Part shown: positions 43,676-54,039 of the stretch, piece after piece
Layout: the number at the start of each line of letters is the position of its first letter
How positions within the stretch are numbered: position 1 is the stretch's first letter
From: JASGKO01 sp049840595
Lineage (GTDB): Bacteria > Verrucomicrobiota > Verrucomicrobiia > Chthoniobacterales > Chthoniobacteraceae
Direction of reading: 5' to 3'
Length of the DNA stretch: 54,835 bases
Assembly: GCA_049840595.1 (NCBI GenBank)
Contig: JASGKO010000025.1
Span: 1-54,835, forward strand
Notes under the pieces: generated by a model
The model's database searches: none
The model's input: only the letters and a program-made list of their open reading frames with translations
What the model was told of the DNA's origin: nothing
Position numbers and translations under genes: made by a program

Positions 43676-44146
43676 TCAGCGTGCCAGTGCCGGCCAGTGG
43701 AGCACCCACTTCCTGGCAACTTCATGGGCATCAAACTCTTCTAAATCTCCCGTGCCAGACCAGCTTGGTTCCGTGATGAATTTTACGGCCTCGGCTTCAT
43801 TCCTTGCGTTGAAGTGAATCAACGCAGACTCCAGCCTCCAATCATTCATTACGCCGACCGGGACTACAAAAAACAACAGGATAACATTGTTTCGTTTTAC
43901 CTGATTTAACTTGTAGCAGACAACGTTCAGATCCCCGAACTCCGCATCGGGCTTTCCCAGCTTCGCAATGACTTGCTCTTTGGTGAGAGGGGTGCCCTTT
44001 GGCAGATTAAAGTCGGCCTTTCGCCGTGCGGTAATCGGTGTGCGGCTGGCCGTAATCGGCACCACCGCACAGCCCGACCAGGCGATAAACCCCATCGCGC
44101 TGATGATCGCGGCCAGGTATAAGAACAGTTTCTTAAACCAGTTCAT
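43676..44146 (-). CDS. Putative lipoprotein, BamE/SmpA-like region
   Basis: The start used is MNWFKKLFLYLAAIISAMGF (156 residues), six codons inside the longest ORF. The signal helix ends in AWSGC, a lipobox. TPLTKEQVIAKLGKPDAEFG resembles the start of the BamE/SmpA fold, in which a short helix is followed by the GKPD turn. The rest is not recognised. It would be an outer-membrane or periplasm-facing lipoprotein. It is downstream of fabF (37-base gap). Confidence 0.7.
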   Translation of the reverse strand: MNWFKKLFLYLAAIISAMGFIAWSGCAVVPITASRTPITARRKADFNLPKGTPLTKEQVIAKLGKPDAEFGDLNVVCYKLNQVKRNNVILLFFVVPVGVMNDWRLESALIHFNARNEAEAVKFITEPSWSGTGDLEEFDAHEVARKWVLHWPALAR

Positions 44147-44182
44147 CAGCGCGCTCCATTTCATCCCCCGCTCATTTTTGCT

Positions 44183-45437
44183 TTAAGCGAAAGCCTTCAC
44201 TACGATGGTGGCGTTATGGCCGCCGAAGCCGAAGGAGTTGTTCACGGCGACGCGAATCTTTTTCTCCCGCGCCGTATGCGGCGTGTAGTCGAGGTCGCAC
44301 TCGGGGTCCGGATTATCCAGATTGATCGTCGGCGGGATGATGCTCTCGTTGATCGCCATCACGCAGGCGGCCGTTTCCACGCTGCCGGCGGCCCCGAGAA
44401 GGTGGCCGGTCATGGATTTGGTGGAGCTTACCACGATGCCGTTTTTGGCCCGGTCGCCGAAGAGCGTCTTTACGGCCTTCGTCTCGCAGATATCGCCGAT
44501 CGGCGTCGAGGTGCCGTGAGCATTCACGTAGTCCACTTCATCGGGCGAGATGCCGCCCTTTGCGAGCGCCATCTTCATGCACCGCACCGCGCCCTCGCCA
44601 TCGGGGAGGGGGGAGGTCATGTGATACGCATCCGCCGAGAGGCCGTAGCCTGCGACTTCGGCGTAAATGCGCGCCCCGCGCTTCTTCGCATGCTCCAGCT
44701 CTTCCAGCACGAGAATGCCCGCGCCTTCCCCCATCACGAAACCGTCGCGATCCTTGTCGAAGGGACGCGAGGCCCGGGTGGGATCGTCGTTGCGCGTGCT
44801 CATCGCCTTCATGGCGGCGAAACCGGCAATGCCCAGCGGCACGACGGTCGCTTCCGCGCCGCCGGCGAGGAACGCATCAGCCTCTCCGTAAACGATCATG
44901 CGCCAGGCTTCACCGAGCGCGTGGCAGGCGGTGGCACAGGCGGAAACGGTCGAAAAATTCGGCCCCTGGAGACCGAACTCCATGGAAACCAGCCCGCTCG
45001 CCATGTTGCTGATCATCATCGGAATCATGAACGGCGAGATGCGGCCCGGGCCCTTGTTCATCAGCACGGTATGCTGGTCGCTCAGCGATTTGAGACCGCC
45101 GATGCCGCTGCCGATGATCACGCCAAACCGGGTCAGGTCGTCGTAGGTGGCAAAATCAATCCCCGCATCCGCAATCGCCATCTTCGAGGCGGCCATCGCG
45201 AGCTGGGTGTAGCGGTCGGTACGGCGGACCTCCTTCGGGTTTTTGAAAAATGGGGCCGGCTCGAATCCTTTCACTTCACCCGCGATCCGGGTGTCGTATT
45301 CGGTGGCGTCGAATTGGGTGATCGGGCCAATGCCGCTCACGCCGTTTTTGAGGTTCGTCCAAAAAGTTTGCAGATCGTTGCCGACAGGCGACAGGTACGC
45401 CCATGCCGGTGATCACGACTCGTCGTTCATTCGTCAT
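44183..45437 (-). CDS. fabF: 3-oxoacyl-[acyl-carrier-protein] synthase II (one frameshift near the start)
   Basis: The long frame begins only at SGIGPITQFDATEYDTRIAG. In another frame upstream, an ATG at 45435-45437 starts MTNERRVVITGMGV. Removing one surplus base at about 45394 gives ITGMGVLSPVGNDLQTFWTN running into the long frame, 417 residues in all. The thiolase fold has the active-site Cys in TVSACATACHAL, the histidines in VNAHGTSTPIGD and TGHLLGAAGSVE, and VNNSFGFGGHNATIV. FabF elongates fatty acids with malonyl-ACP. It is essential in most bacteria, so the lesion is likely a sequence error. Confidence 0.95.
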
Positions 45438-45535
45438 ATGGAAGGGTTAGACATGCGGGGAATTGGCCCCCGATGCAAATGGAAAATTTTTGCGAAAACC
45501 GGATACCGGCAGCCATACGTAATGGAACATAAGCT

Positions 45536-47611
45536 ATGATCTCCCGCCTGCACCTTAAATCACTGGCCCTTTTCCTGGCCGCATTTTCTCTCTGGTCACA
45601 GAGAGGGGCGGCGGATGTCCTCACTTATCATAATGATAATGCCCGCACCAGTCACACCGGGCAGGAGACCTCCCTCACTCCGGCCAATGTCAGTTCCGCC
45701 ACCTTTGGCAAACTCTTCAAGCTTTCCACGGACGGCAAGGTGGATGCCCAGCCGCTGATCGTCTCCAGCGTCCCCGTGACCTCTTCCTCTCATCCGGTAT
45801 CCGGACGGCGCAATCTCCTCTACGTCGCCACCGAGCATGGGAGCCTCTATGCCGTGGATGCGGACGATGGCACCAGCTATTGGCAGGTATCGCTGTTGGG
45901 AAGCGGTGAAACGCCGTCGGATGATCGTAGCTGCAGTCAGGTTACTCCCGAAATCGCGATTACCGCCACTCCGGCCATTGATCTCGGCCGCGGCAGCCAT
46001 GGGGTGATTTATGTCGTGTGCATGAGCAAGGACGGCTCCGGCGGCTACCATCAGCGTCTGCATGCCATTGATCTCACCACCGGCACCGAGGACCTCGGCG
46101 GTCCGGTGGAGATCAGCGCCGATTTTCCCGGTCATGGTCCTGGCAATGACGGCCTCGGCCATGTCGTCTTTGATCCGGCCCAATACAAGGAACGCAGCGC
46201 TCTTTTGCTGGCCCACGATCAGGTGATTACCTCCTGGGCTTCCCATTGCGACATTGCCCCCTACACGGCCTGGATCATCGGTTTCGATGCCTCCACCCTG
46301 CAGCGCAAATCGGTGCTCAACGTGGACCCGAACGGCAAACCCGTGAGCAGTTTTCTGGACGACGGCTCCGGCTCCGCTTTCTGGAACAGCGGGGCTGGTC
46401 CGGCCATGGATGCCCAGGGCTTTCTCTACCATTCCAGCGGGAATGGCCCCTTTGATCAGGCCCTCGATGCGGCTGGTTTTCCGCAGAATCACGATTTTGG
46501 CGATACCTTCCTGAAGCTCAGGATCGGGACCAAAGGGGGGATCTCGGTGGCCGATTATTTCACTCCGTTTGACCAGCAAAAGGCCGCAAACCAGGATCAG
46601 GATCTTTCATCCGGCGGTGTGATGGTCGTTCCCGATCAACTCAATGCGCTCGGTCAGGCCCAGCCTCTGGTCGTGGCTGCGGGCAAGGCCGGGATCGTTT
46701 ATCTCGCCAACCGCAATGCGATGGGGAAATTTCACCCGGCTGGCGATGCGATTTACCAGCGGTTGGCGGGCGCATTGCATGGCGGCGTGTTTTCATCGCC
46801 GGCCTATTTCAATGGCCGCCTGTATTACGGTCCAGTGGGGGCGCCCATTTGCGCACTGCAGTTTTACGCCGCCTTTCTGCTGCCCTCACCGGTGGCGAGG
46901 ACTGGTCGCTCTTTTCCTTATCCCGGGGTCTCGCCCTCCATTTCCTCCATCGGTGCCAAAAACGGCATCGTTTGGGCGGTGGAAAATTCCAGTCCCGCGC
47001 TTCTCCGCGCCTACCGCGCCAGCGATCTGCACCAGCTTTACTCCAGCGACCAGGCCTCCGGGAATCGGGACGACTTCGGCGACGGCAACAAATTCATCAC
47101 CCCCTCCATTGCCAATGGAAAGGTTTACGCCGCTGTGCAGGATGGGGTGGGGGTGTTTGGCCTGTTGTCGCCTGCGTCTCCCACGGACGCCACCGCCACC
47201 GTCACCTCGCTTTCCAAAACTTACGATGCTACGACGGGCCTCGTGACTGAGAAGGTGGAAATCATTAATCCGGGCACCACGGCTCTGACCGGCCCGGTTT
47301 CGCTCGTGCTCGATAATCTGCCTGCCGGAACCTGGCTGCAAAACCGCGCCGGAGGCATCACGACCAGCCCCGATCGGGGGAGCGTGTATATCAATCTCGT
47401 CGCCCCCGGTAATAAGCTTCGGGCTCATCAAAGCATCCGGCGAACCCTTACTTTTATCGCGTCCGGCACGTCTTCCGTCACCTACACCTCGCGCCTTCTT
47501 GCCGGCCCCGGTACCTCGCTGAGTTGCAAGGGGTCGCAAAATTCTCCTTGCCAATCCCGCGCCCCGCAGTTACCGAATTTCTTAATGATCAAGCATTGGT
47601 GGCGCAAATAG
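45536..47611 (+). CDS. Secreted PQQ-type beta-propeller protein
   Basis: 691 residues with a signal peptide (ISRLHLKSLALFLAAFSLWS). Propeller blades are seen in NLLYVATEHGSLYAVDADDG, IVYLANRNAMGKFHPAGD and GIVWAVENSSPALLRAYRAS, with the pattern VYAAVQDGVGVFGLL. SCSQVTPEIAITATPAIDL contains the ITATPAID motif common in this family. A C-terminal part (about 560-660) looks like an immunoglobulin-like beta domain (TEKVEIINPGTTALTGPVSL). No catalytic residues of quinoprotein dehydrogenases are evident, so it may be a structural or binding propeller. It is divergent from fabF and followed by a strong terminator. Confidence 0.82.
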   Translation: MISRLHLKSLALFLAAFSLWSQRGAADVLTYHNDNARTSHTGQETSLTPANVSSATFGKLFKLSTDGKVDAQPLIVSSVPVTSSSHPVSGRRNLLYVATEHGSLYAVDADDGTSYWQVSLLGSGETPSDDRSCSQVTPEIAITATPAIDLGRGSHGVIYVVCMSKDGSGGYHQRLHAIDLTTGTEDLGGPVEISADFPGHGPGNDGLGHVVFDPAQYKERSALLLAHDQVITSWASHCDIAPYTAWIIGFDASTLQRKSVLNVDPNGKPVSSFLDDGSGSAFWNSGAGPAMDAQGFLYHSSGNGPFDQALDAAGFPQNHDFGDTFLKLRIGTKGGISVADYFTPFDQQKAANQDQDLSSGGVMVVPDQLNALGQAQPLVVAAGKAGIVYLANRNAMGKFHPAGDAIYQRLAGALHGGVFSSPAYFNGRLYYGPVGAPICALQFYAAFLLPSPVARTGRSFPYPGVSPSISSIGAKNGIVWAVENSSPALLRAYRASDLHQLYSSDQASGNRDDFGDGNKFITPSIANGKVYAAVQDGVGVFGLLSPASPTDATATVTSLSKTYDATTGLVTEKVEIINPGTTALTGPVSLVLDNLPAGTWLQNRAGGITTSPDRGSVYINLVAPGNKLRAHQSIRRTLTFIASGTSSVTYTSRLLAGPGTSLSCKGSQNSPCQSRAPQLPNFLMIKHWWRK

Positions 47612-47671
47612 ACGGGCTCGTTCCGGGAATTTTCCCCGGAATGGTCGTCGCGCCACGCGTCGAATTTCCTG

Positions 47672-47707
47672 CCCGATGATTCCAGCTTCCGGAACATCGG
47701 GTTTTTT
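47672..47707 (+). terminator. Intrinsic terminator after the beta-propeller gene
   Basis: cccgatg (47672-47678) pairs with catcggg (47695-47701), with inner ttcc/ggaa pairs, followed by six T. It separates the propeller gene from hisI. A second hairpin of ttccggg type lies at about 47621-47641. Confidence 0.85.
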
Positions 47708-47743
47708 ATTTCCACTGACTCCAACCACCACCCAACTCACCTG

Positions 47744-48125
47744 ATGAACCTCAAATTCAAATTCAACGCCGACGGCCTCGTTCCCGCCATTGTCCAGGAT
47801 GCCCAGAGCAAGCGTGTGCTCATGATGGCCTGGATGAATGAGCTTTCTCTGCAAAAGACCGCCGAGACCGGGTTGATGCACTACTGGAGCCGCTCGCGCC
47901 AGAAGCTCTGGCTCAAGGGCGAGACCAGCGGCCACACCCAGAAGGTGATCGCCTGGTATGTCGATTGCGATGCCGATACGCTGCTCTTCGAGGTCGTGCA
48001 GGACACCGGGCGCCTGCCACACCGGCTACGAGAGCTGCTTCTTCCAGAAACTGAATCAAGACGGATCTCCCGCCGAGATCACCGAGCAGAAGATGTTCGA
48101 TCCGGAAAAAACCTACCAAAAGTGA
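47744..48125 (+). CDS. hisI: Phosphoribosyl-AMP cyclohydrolase (one frameshift)
   Basis: This histidine biosynthesis step 3 enzyme opens the purine ring of phosphoribosyl-AMP. LMMAWMNELSLQKTAETGLM, HYWSRSRQKLWLKGETSGHT and VDCDADTLLFEVVQDTG are diagnostic (metal-binding Asp triplet). A surplus G at 48008-48010 changes frame. In the corrected frame the end reads GACHTGYESCFFQKLNQDGS with the zinc cysteines, and stops at TGA 48123-48125. Corrected length is 126 residues. The stop overlaps the GTG start of trpE. Without the correction the gene runs into trpE and imitates a fusion. Confidence 0.92.
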
Positions 48126-49609
48126 ACGCCGATTTTTTTAAACCATCGCGGGCGGAATTCCATGCCCTCGCCGCTCAAGGCAACCTGATTCCCGTATCCA
48201 CGGAGATGGTGGCCGATGTGGAGACTCCCGTTTCCGCTTTTCAAAAGCTGGACGGGCAGGGGGAAATCTTCCTGCTTGAGAGCGCGGAGCATATCGACAA
48301 AGGCGGACGCTACTCCTTCGTCGGCATCCAGCCCCGCGTCCGCTTTGAGTGCCGCGGTCGCACCATCCGCATCGTGGAAAACGGCACGGAACGCCAGTTC
48401 GAGGCCGAGGGCGATCCACTCGCCGTGCTGCAAAAGCACATGGAGCGCTACCAGCCCGTCGCGCTCCCCGGCCAGCCGCCATTCACCGGCGGCGCCGTCG
48501 GCTATCTCGCCTACGACATGGTGCGCTTCTTCGAGCCCACAGTGACCGCCGCCAAAGACGAAGGCCTCGGCCTGCCCGATGCGCTTTTCCTCATCACCGA
48601 CACGCTGCTCGTCTTCGATCACAAGCTCCGCCGCCTGCGCGTGCTCGCCAATGCTCACATCACCGGTGACATCGACGCCGCCTACGATGCCGCCTGCGCC
48701 AGCATCCAGCAGGTGCTGGAAAAGTTGCAGACCAGCGTCCGCCTGCCCGGGATCAATATCCACCGCACCCCGCAGGCCATCCCGCCGCGCTCAAACACCA
48801 CCCGCGAGGAATACGAGCAGATGGTCATCGACGGGAAGGAATACATCCGCGCCGGCGACGTTTTCCAGTTCGTCCCCTCGCAACGCTTCGAGGCCGATTA
48901 CCAGGGCGACGCGCTCGCGCTCTACCGCAGCCTGCGCTACGTCAATCCGTCGCCCTACATGTTCTGCTTCAAGTTCGACGGCTTCTCCGTCGTCGGCAGT
49001 TCGCCCGAGATCCACGTCCGCGCCGTCAATGGTAAGGTGGAAATCCGCCCCATCGCCGGCACCCGCCCGCGCGGCGCCGATGATGCGCAAGACAACGCCC
49101 ACGCCGCCGACCTCCTCGCCGATCCCAAGGAGCGCGCCGAGCACCTCATGCTCGTCGACCTCGCCCGCAACGACGTCGGCCGCATCGCCGAATACGCCAG
49201 CGTCCGCGTCACCGATTTCATGACCATCGAGCGCTACAGCCACGTCATGCACATCGTCAGCAACGTCGAGGGCACCCTGCACGCCAATCGCAACGCCTAC
49301 GACGTCATGCGCGCCACCTTCCCGGCGGGCACCGTCAGCGGCTCGCCCAAGGTCCGCGCCATGCAGATCATTAACGACCTGGAGAAAAGCAAACGCGGCG
49401 TCTACGCGGGCGCCGTCGGCTACTTCGGCTACGATGGCAACTGCGATTCCTGCATCGCCCTCCGCACCGTCGTCATCAAGGACGGCAAAGCCTACGTCCA
49501 GGCCGGCGCCGGCGTCGTCGCCGATTCCGTCCCCGCCAGCGAATACCAGGAAACCGTCAACAAAGCCATGGGCATGATGAAAGCCATCGCCCTTGCCAAC
49601 GAAATTTAA
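48122..49609 (+). CDS. trpE: Anthranilate synthase component I
   Basis: 495 residues from GTG (NADFFKPSRAEFHALAAQGN), overlapping the hisI stop. It makes anthranilate from chorismate, using ammonia from the TrpG subunit. The chorismate-binding domain has GDVFQFVPSQRFEADYQGDA, GSSPEIHVRAVNGKVEIRPI, AGTRPRG, LVDLARNDVGRIAEYASVRV, YSHVMHIVSNVEG, FPAGTVSGSPKVRAMQIIND and GYFGYDGNCDSCIALRT. The N-terminal region holds the tryptophan-feedback site. trpG begins 11 bases after its stop. Confidence 0.95.
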   Translation: MNADFFKPSRAEFHALAAQGNLIPVSTEMVADVETPVSAFQKLDGQGEIFLLESAEHIDKGGRYSFVGIQPRVRFECRGRTIRIVENGTERQFEAEGDPLAVLQKHMERYQPVALPGQPPFTGGAVGYLAYDMVRFFEPTVTAAKDEGLGLPDALFLITDTLLVFDHKLRRLRVLANAHITGDIDAAYDAACASIQQVLEKLQTSVRLPGINIHRTPQAIPPRSNTTREEYEQMVIDGKEYIRAGDVFQFVPSQRFEADYQGDALALYRSLRYVNPSPYMFCFKFDGFSVVGSSPEIHVRAVNGKVEIRPIAGTRPRGADDAQDNAHAADLLADPKERAEHLMLVDLARNDVGRIAEYASVRVTDFMTIERYSHVMHIVSNVEGTLHANRNAYDVMRATFPAGTVSGSPKVRAMQIINDLEKSKRGVYAGAVGYFGYDGNCDSCIALRTVVIKDGKAYVQAGAGVVADSVPASEYQETVNKAMGMMKAIALANEI

Positions 49610-49620
49610 CCGAACTCCCT

Positions 49621-50184
49621 ATGTTGCTGGTTATCGATAACTACGATTCTTTTACCTATAATCTCGTCCAATACTTCGGCGAAATGGGCGCGGACATGCT
49701 CATCAAGCGGAATGACGAAATCACCCTCGACGAAATTGCCGCGCTCAAGCCCGAGCGCATCGTCATCTCGCCCGGCCCTTGCACGCCGACAGAAGCGGGG
49801 ATTAGCTGCGATGTCATTCGGACCTTTGGTGAAAAAACTCCGCTCCTCGGCGTATGCTTGGGGCACCAAAGCATCGGCCAGGTCTTTGGCGGCAACGTCA
49901 TCCGCGCCGGTCGCCTCATGCACGGAAAAACCTCGCCCATTCTGCATAATGGAAAGAGTGTATTCGCCGGGCTGCCCAGCCCTTTTGACGCCACCCGCTA
50001 CCACTCACTCCTCGTCGAACGCGAAACTTTCCCAAGCTGCCTCGAAATTACTGCCGAAACCGCCGAGGGCGAAATCATGGGCCTGCAACACCGCCAATTC
50101 CCCATCCACGGCGTCCAGTTCCACCCCGAAAGCATCCTCACCCTCGAAGGCAAAAAGCTCCTTGCGAACTTCATGAAGATGTAA
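49621..50184 (+). CDS. trpG: Anthranilate/aminodeoxychorismate synthase component II (glutamine amidotransferase)
   Basis: 187 residues. MLLVIDNYDSFTYNLVQYFG, VISPGPCTPTEAGI, LLGVCLGHQSIGQVFGG with the nucleophilic Cys, and GVQFHPESILT with the His-Glu pair make a complete class I amidotransferase. It supplies ammonia to TrpE, and in organisms with a single copy may also serve PabB. It is co-transcribed with trpE. Confidence 0.96.
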   Translation: MLLVIDNYDSFTYNLVQYFGEMGADMLIKRNDEITLDEIAALKPERIVISPGPCTPTEAGISCDVIRTFGEKTPLLGVCLGHQSIGQVFGGNVIRAGRLMHGKTSPILHNGKSVFAGLPSPFDATRYHSLLVERETFPSCLEITAETAEGEIMGLQHRQFPIHGVQFHPESILTLEGKKLLANFMKM

Positions 50185-50360
50185 CTGATCAAGTGAATTG
50201 AAATGATTTTAAAATCTTGTTCACTTTAACTTCGCACCTTTTTAAAAGACTTGGTGAAATCAAGTCCCCGAATATCTAAATGAAATAACCAATCCTCGTT
50301 AAGACTTACAAAGGAAGCCAATCTAGCGCTACTTCAGCGTTTCAGCGAGATGCTGCCAAA

Positions 50361-50543
50361 ATGGCTCAACAAGGCTACTTTCCAGTTTCGCAGGCTTGGG
50401 CTCCGGGAAGTTATGGCTGTGGAGCGTTTTTACTCGCCTTATTACTTTGTGTAGTTGTCGTTGGGATCGTCGTTTTCATTTATATGCTCATTGTTAAGCC
50501 GGCCGGAACGCTGACGGTCACTTACCAACTGAGATCAGCTTAA
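50361..50543 (+). CDS. Possible small membrane protein
   Basis: 60 residues with one strong hydrophobic helix (ALLLCVVVVGIVVFIYMLIV, about 26-45) and a polar end. There is no convincing ribosome-binding site. I know no family. It could be a chance ORF. The surroundings look less GC-rich than the window average. Confidence 0.35.
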   Translation: MAQQGYFPVSQAWAPGSYGCGAFLLALLLCVVVVGIVVFIYMLIVKPAGTLTVTYQLRSA

Positions 50544-50654
50544 TACCTTTTTCGCTGCCTCAAATTCAAAGCTGAGCGAGATGATCAGACGCTTTATGTA
50601 AATGCGAACTGCACGTGTTGGTATGCTCGCCCCTTCATGGTATAGTTTTTCCCC

Positions 50655-50681
50655 TCTGCGTCTCCGCGTCTCTGCGTGAGT
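50655..50681. repeat. CT/GTG-rich intergenic phrase (copy 3 of 3)
   Basis: tctgcgtctccgcgtctctg, then cgtgag. Three imperfect repeats of a six- to nine-base word. It has the same style as 16476-16509 and 33035-33068. Confidence 0.4.
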
Positions 50682-50742
50682 AAAAATTCAGAGCCGTCCG
50701 CCTTCCTCCGCTCGTATTGTTTTTGTTAAACGTTTACGAGCC

Positions 50743-53700
50743 ATGCCTTTTTCTTCTGACGATCCCCTTTGGTTTAAAGATGCCGTGATTTACCAGATGC
50801 ACGTCCGTGCCTTCTGCGACAGCGATGGCGATGGAATCGGCGATTTCCGTGGGCTGCTGCAGAAGCTCGACCATCTGGAGGAGCTCGGCGTCACCGCGAT
50901 CTGGCTGCTGCCCTTCTATCCCTCGCCGCTGCGCGATGATGGCTACGACATCGCCGATTACCGCGCCGTGAATCCCAGCTACGGCACGATGGAAGACTTC
51001 CGAGAGTTTCTCGACGAAGCCCATCGGCGCGGGCTGCGCGTGATCACCGAGGTGGTGCTCAACCACACCAGCGATCAGCATGCGTGGTTTCAGCGGGCGC
51101 GAACGGCCCCGGCCGGCTCGCCGGAGCGCGACTTCTACGTCTGGAGCGAAAAGCCCGATCGCTACCTCGATGCGCGCATTATTTTCAAGGACTTCGAACT
51201 CTCGAACTGGACCTGGGACCCGGTCGCGAATGCCTATTACTGGCATCGCTTTTACTCGCACCAGCCCGATTTGAATTTCGACAACCCGGCGGTGCAGGAG
51301 GCAGTGTGCGAGGTCGTCGATTTCTGGCTCGGCATGGGTGTGGACGGGCTACGCCTGGATGCGATTCCCTATCTCTTCGAGCGGGAGGGAACGAGTTGTG
51401 AGAACCTGCCGGAGACGCACGCCTTCCTTCGCAAACTGCGCGCACGCATCGACGAGAAGTTCAAGGACCGCATGCTCCTCGCCGAGGCCAATCAATGGCC
51501 CGAGGACGCCGCCGCCTACTTCGGCAACGGCGACGAGTGCCACATGGCCTTCCATTTTCCGGTGATGCCGCGCCTCTTCATGGCGCTGCAGATGGAGGAC
51601 CGCTTCCCGATCATCGACATCATGGACCAGACCCCCGCGATTCCGGCGAATTGCCAGTGGGCGATGTTCCTGCGCAATCACGACGAGCTTACGCTGGAGA
51701 TGGTGACTGACGAGGAGCGGGACTACATGTACCGCGTTTATGCCAGCGATTCGCGGGCGCGGATCAACCTCGGCATCCGCCGCCGTCTCGCCCCGCTGCT
51801 CGGCGGCAGCCGCCGCAAGATCGAGCTCATGAACATGTTGCTCTTCTCGCTCACCGGCACGCCGATCATCTACTACGGCGACGAGATCGGGATGGGCGAC
51901 AACATCTACCTCGGCGACCGCAACGGCGTGCGCACGCCCATGCAGTGGAGCGAGGATCGCAACGCCGGTTTCTCCAAGGCCAAGCAGCAGCAGATCTATC
52001 TCCCCGCCGTCACCGATTCGGAATACCACTACGAGGCGGTGAATGTGGAGACGCAGGAGCGCAATCTCTCCTCGCTGCTGTGGTGGATGCGGCGGGTGAT
52101 CTCGATGCGCAAACACTCGAAGGCGTTCAGCCAGGGCACGATTGAATTTCTGCTGCCCGATAATCCGAAGCTGCTCGCCTTCATCCGCGAATACGACGGG
52201 GAAAAAGTCCTCGTGCTGGCCAATCTCTCCCGCTTCACCCAGGCCGTGGAGCTGGATCTATCGCGCTGGGCGGGCTTTGCGCCAGTCGAGTTGTTCAGCC
52301 AGAACCGCTTTCCGACCATCAAGGCGGAGCCGTATTTCTTCACCTTCGGCCCCCATAATTGCTACTGGCTCAAGCTGGAGCCGGAGACGGCGACGTTGCA
52401 GGCTGGCGACGGCTACACGGCGCCCGCGCTCGATGTCGCGCCAACCTGGGAAGCGGTGCTGGAGTGGGCGGAGAGTTCCTTGCCACCGAGCGTGTGCTGC
52501 CGCATTACCTGCGGAATTGCCGCTGGTTTGGGGGCAAGGCGCGGCCAGTGCGCGATGTGCGGATCGTCAATACCGTCCCGATTACCACCGCCGCCGGACG
52601 CGACGCCGGGCGCCTGGCTCTGGTGCAGGTGAACTATGTGGACTCCGCGCCGGAGATTTATCAGCTCCCGCTCCAGATCGCGCCGGTCGAGGAAGCCGAG
52701 CGGTTCACTGCGGGCGCACCGACCGCCGTCATCGGACGGCTTGGCGGCTCCCTGCTTTTCGACGCGCTTTACGACGAGGCGTTCCGGGTGGCGTTGTTTG
52801 AAGTAATCGTCGGGCAGTCGCGGATCAGCACCCCAGGCGGAACGTTGGTGGGAATGCGCGGGCAGGGGATGGCAGGCGGCAACCCGGAAACACCCGTCTC
52901 GCGCGTGCTCAAGGCGGAGCAGAGCAATTCCTCGGTGCTGTATGGCGACAAGTATTTCCTCAAGCTCTACCGCAAGCTCGACGACGGCGTAAATCCCGAT
53001 GCCGAGCTCATCCAATTCCTGAGCGAACGGCAAAAGTTCGGCCCTGTGCCCACCTATTGCGGGGCCATCGAGCGACACCCGGCCAAAGCCCCGGCGCAAG
53101 TGCTGGCGCTGCTCGTCGCCCAGGTGCCGAATGTCGGCGACGCCTGGGCCTACACCCTCGATTCGCTGGGCCGCTTCTTCGAGCGGGTGCTGGCGCTCAA
53201 GGCCAGCCATCCCGACGTCAGCGATCCGGTAATTTTCGACGAGGTGATGGGTGGCATTTATCCCGAGCGGGTGGAACTGCTCGCCCGTCGCACCGGCGAA
53301 ATGCACCTCGCGCTGGCTGGCGATCGCAAAGACCCGGCCTTTGCCCCTGAGCCGCTGACTGGCTTCGCCCTGCGCTCGCTCTACCAGACGATGCGCGGCC
53401 AGACCAAGCGGTGCATGCAACTGCTCAAGAAAAAGCAGCATACGGTTCCGGAGAAATACCGCGAGGAAGTCACGGTCGCGCTCAAGCTGGAAAATGAGAT
53501 CCTGCGCCGCCAGGCCCGGCTCTACCAGGGACGGATCAGCGCGACCCGCACCCGCACCCATGGCGACTACCACCTCGGGCAGGTGCTGAATACGGAGAAG
53601 GATTTCGTCATCACCGATTTCGAAGGTGAACCCGCCCGCCCGTTGAGCGAACGCAAGATGAAGCGCTCACCGATGCGCGATGTCGCGGGCATTCTCCGCT

Positions 53701-54008
53701 CCTTCCATTACGCGATCCATACTGCGCTGATGCAACAGCCGGTGGTCCGGGCCGAGGATGCCGAGTTCCTGCGCCCATGGGCCGAAAAATCGGTACAATG
53801 GAGCGAGCAGACTTTCCTCAACACCTACTACGAGACGACCAAAGGGGCTTCGTTCATCCCGGAGGATCCGGCGGCGCGTGCCATCCTGCTGGAGTCACAC
53901 CTGTTGGAAAAAGCCGTTTACGAAGTGATGTATGAGCTCAATAATCGCCCGGATTGGATTTCGATCCCACTTCAAGGCATCCGCCGGTTGGTGGAATCCG
54001 ATTCCTGA
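50743..54008 (+). CDS. treS: Trehalose synthase-maltokinase fusion (one frameshift)
   Basis: Two enzymes in one chain. The GH13 trehalose synthase half (about 1-550) converts trehalose to maltose: WFKDAVIYQMHVRAFCDSDG, DDGYDIADYRAVNPSYGTME, VTEVVLNHTSDQH-like ITEVVLNHTSDQHAWFQRAR, the nucleophile Asp206 in VDGLRLDAIPYLFEREGT, and FLRNHDELTLEMV. The second half is a maltokinase (maltose plus ATP to maltose-1-phosphate), shown by HYLRNCRWFGGKARPVRDV, HGDYHLGQVLNTEKDFVITD and FEGEPARPLSERKMKRSPMR. The frames join near 52473 (VLEWAE, then FLATERVLPHY) if one missing base is restored. Corrected length is 1088 residues, standard for TreS-Mak fusions of the trehalose-to-glycogen (GlgE) route. Confidence 0.92.
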
Positions 54009-54039
54009 GCAAATATGCACCAACTGATCGGGGAGAGTT

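Larger units (their letters stand above)
50185..50742. other. 558-base gap with at most one small ORF
   Basis: A weak AT-rich hairpin (aagtgaa at 50191-50197 with ttcactt at 50220-50226) follows trpG. A 60-residue ORF lies at 50361-50543, and a CT/GTG phrase at 50655-50681. The remainder must contain the treS promoter. I see no RNA gene. Confidence 0.5.

Noticed and set aside
47744..49609. A true HisI-TrpE fusion protein
   Set aside because: The junction is nonsense for both families. A single-base correction gives a complete HisI C terminus and a normal TrpE start.
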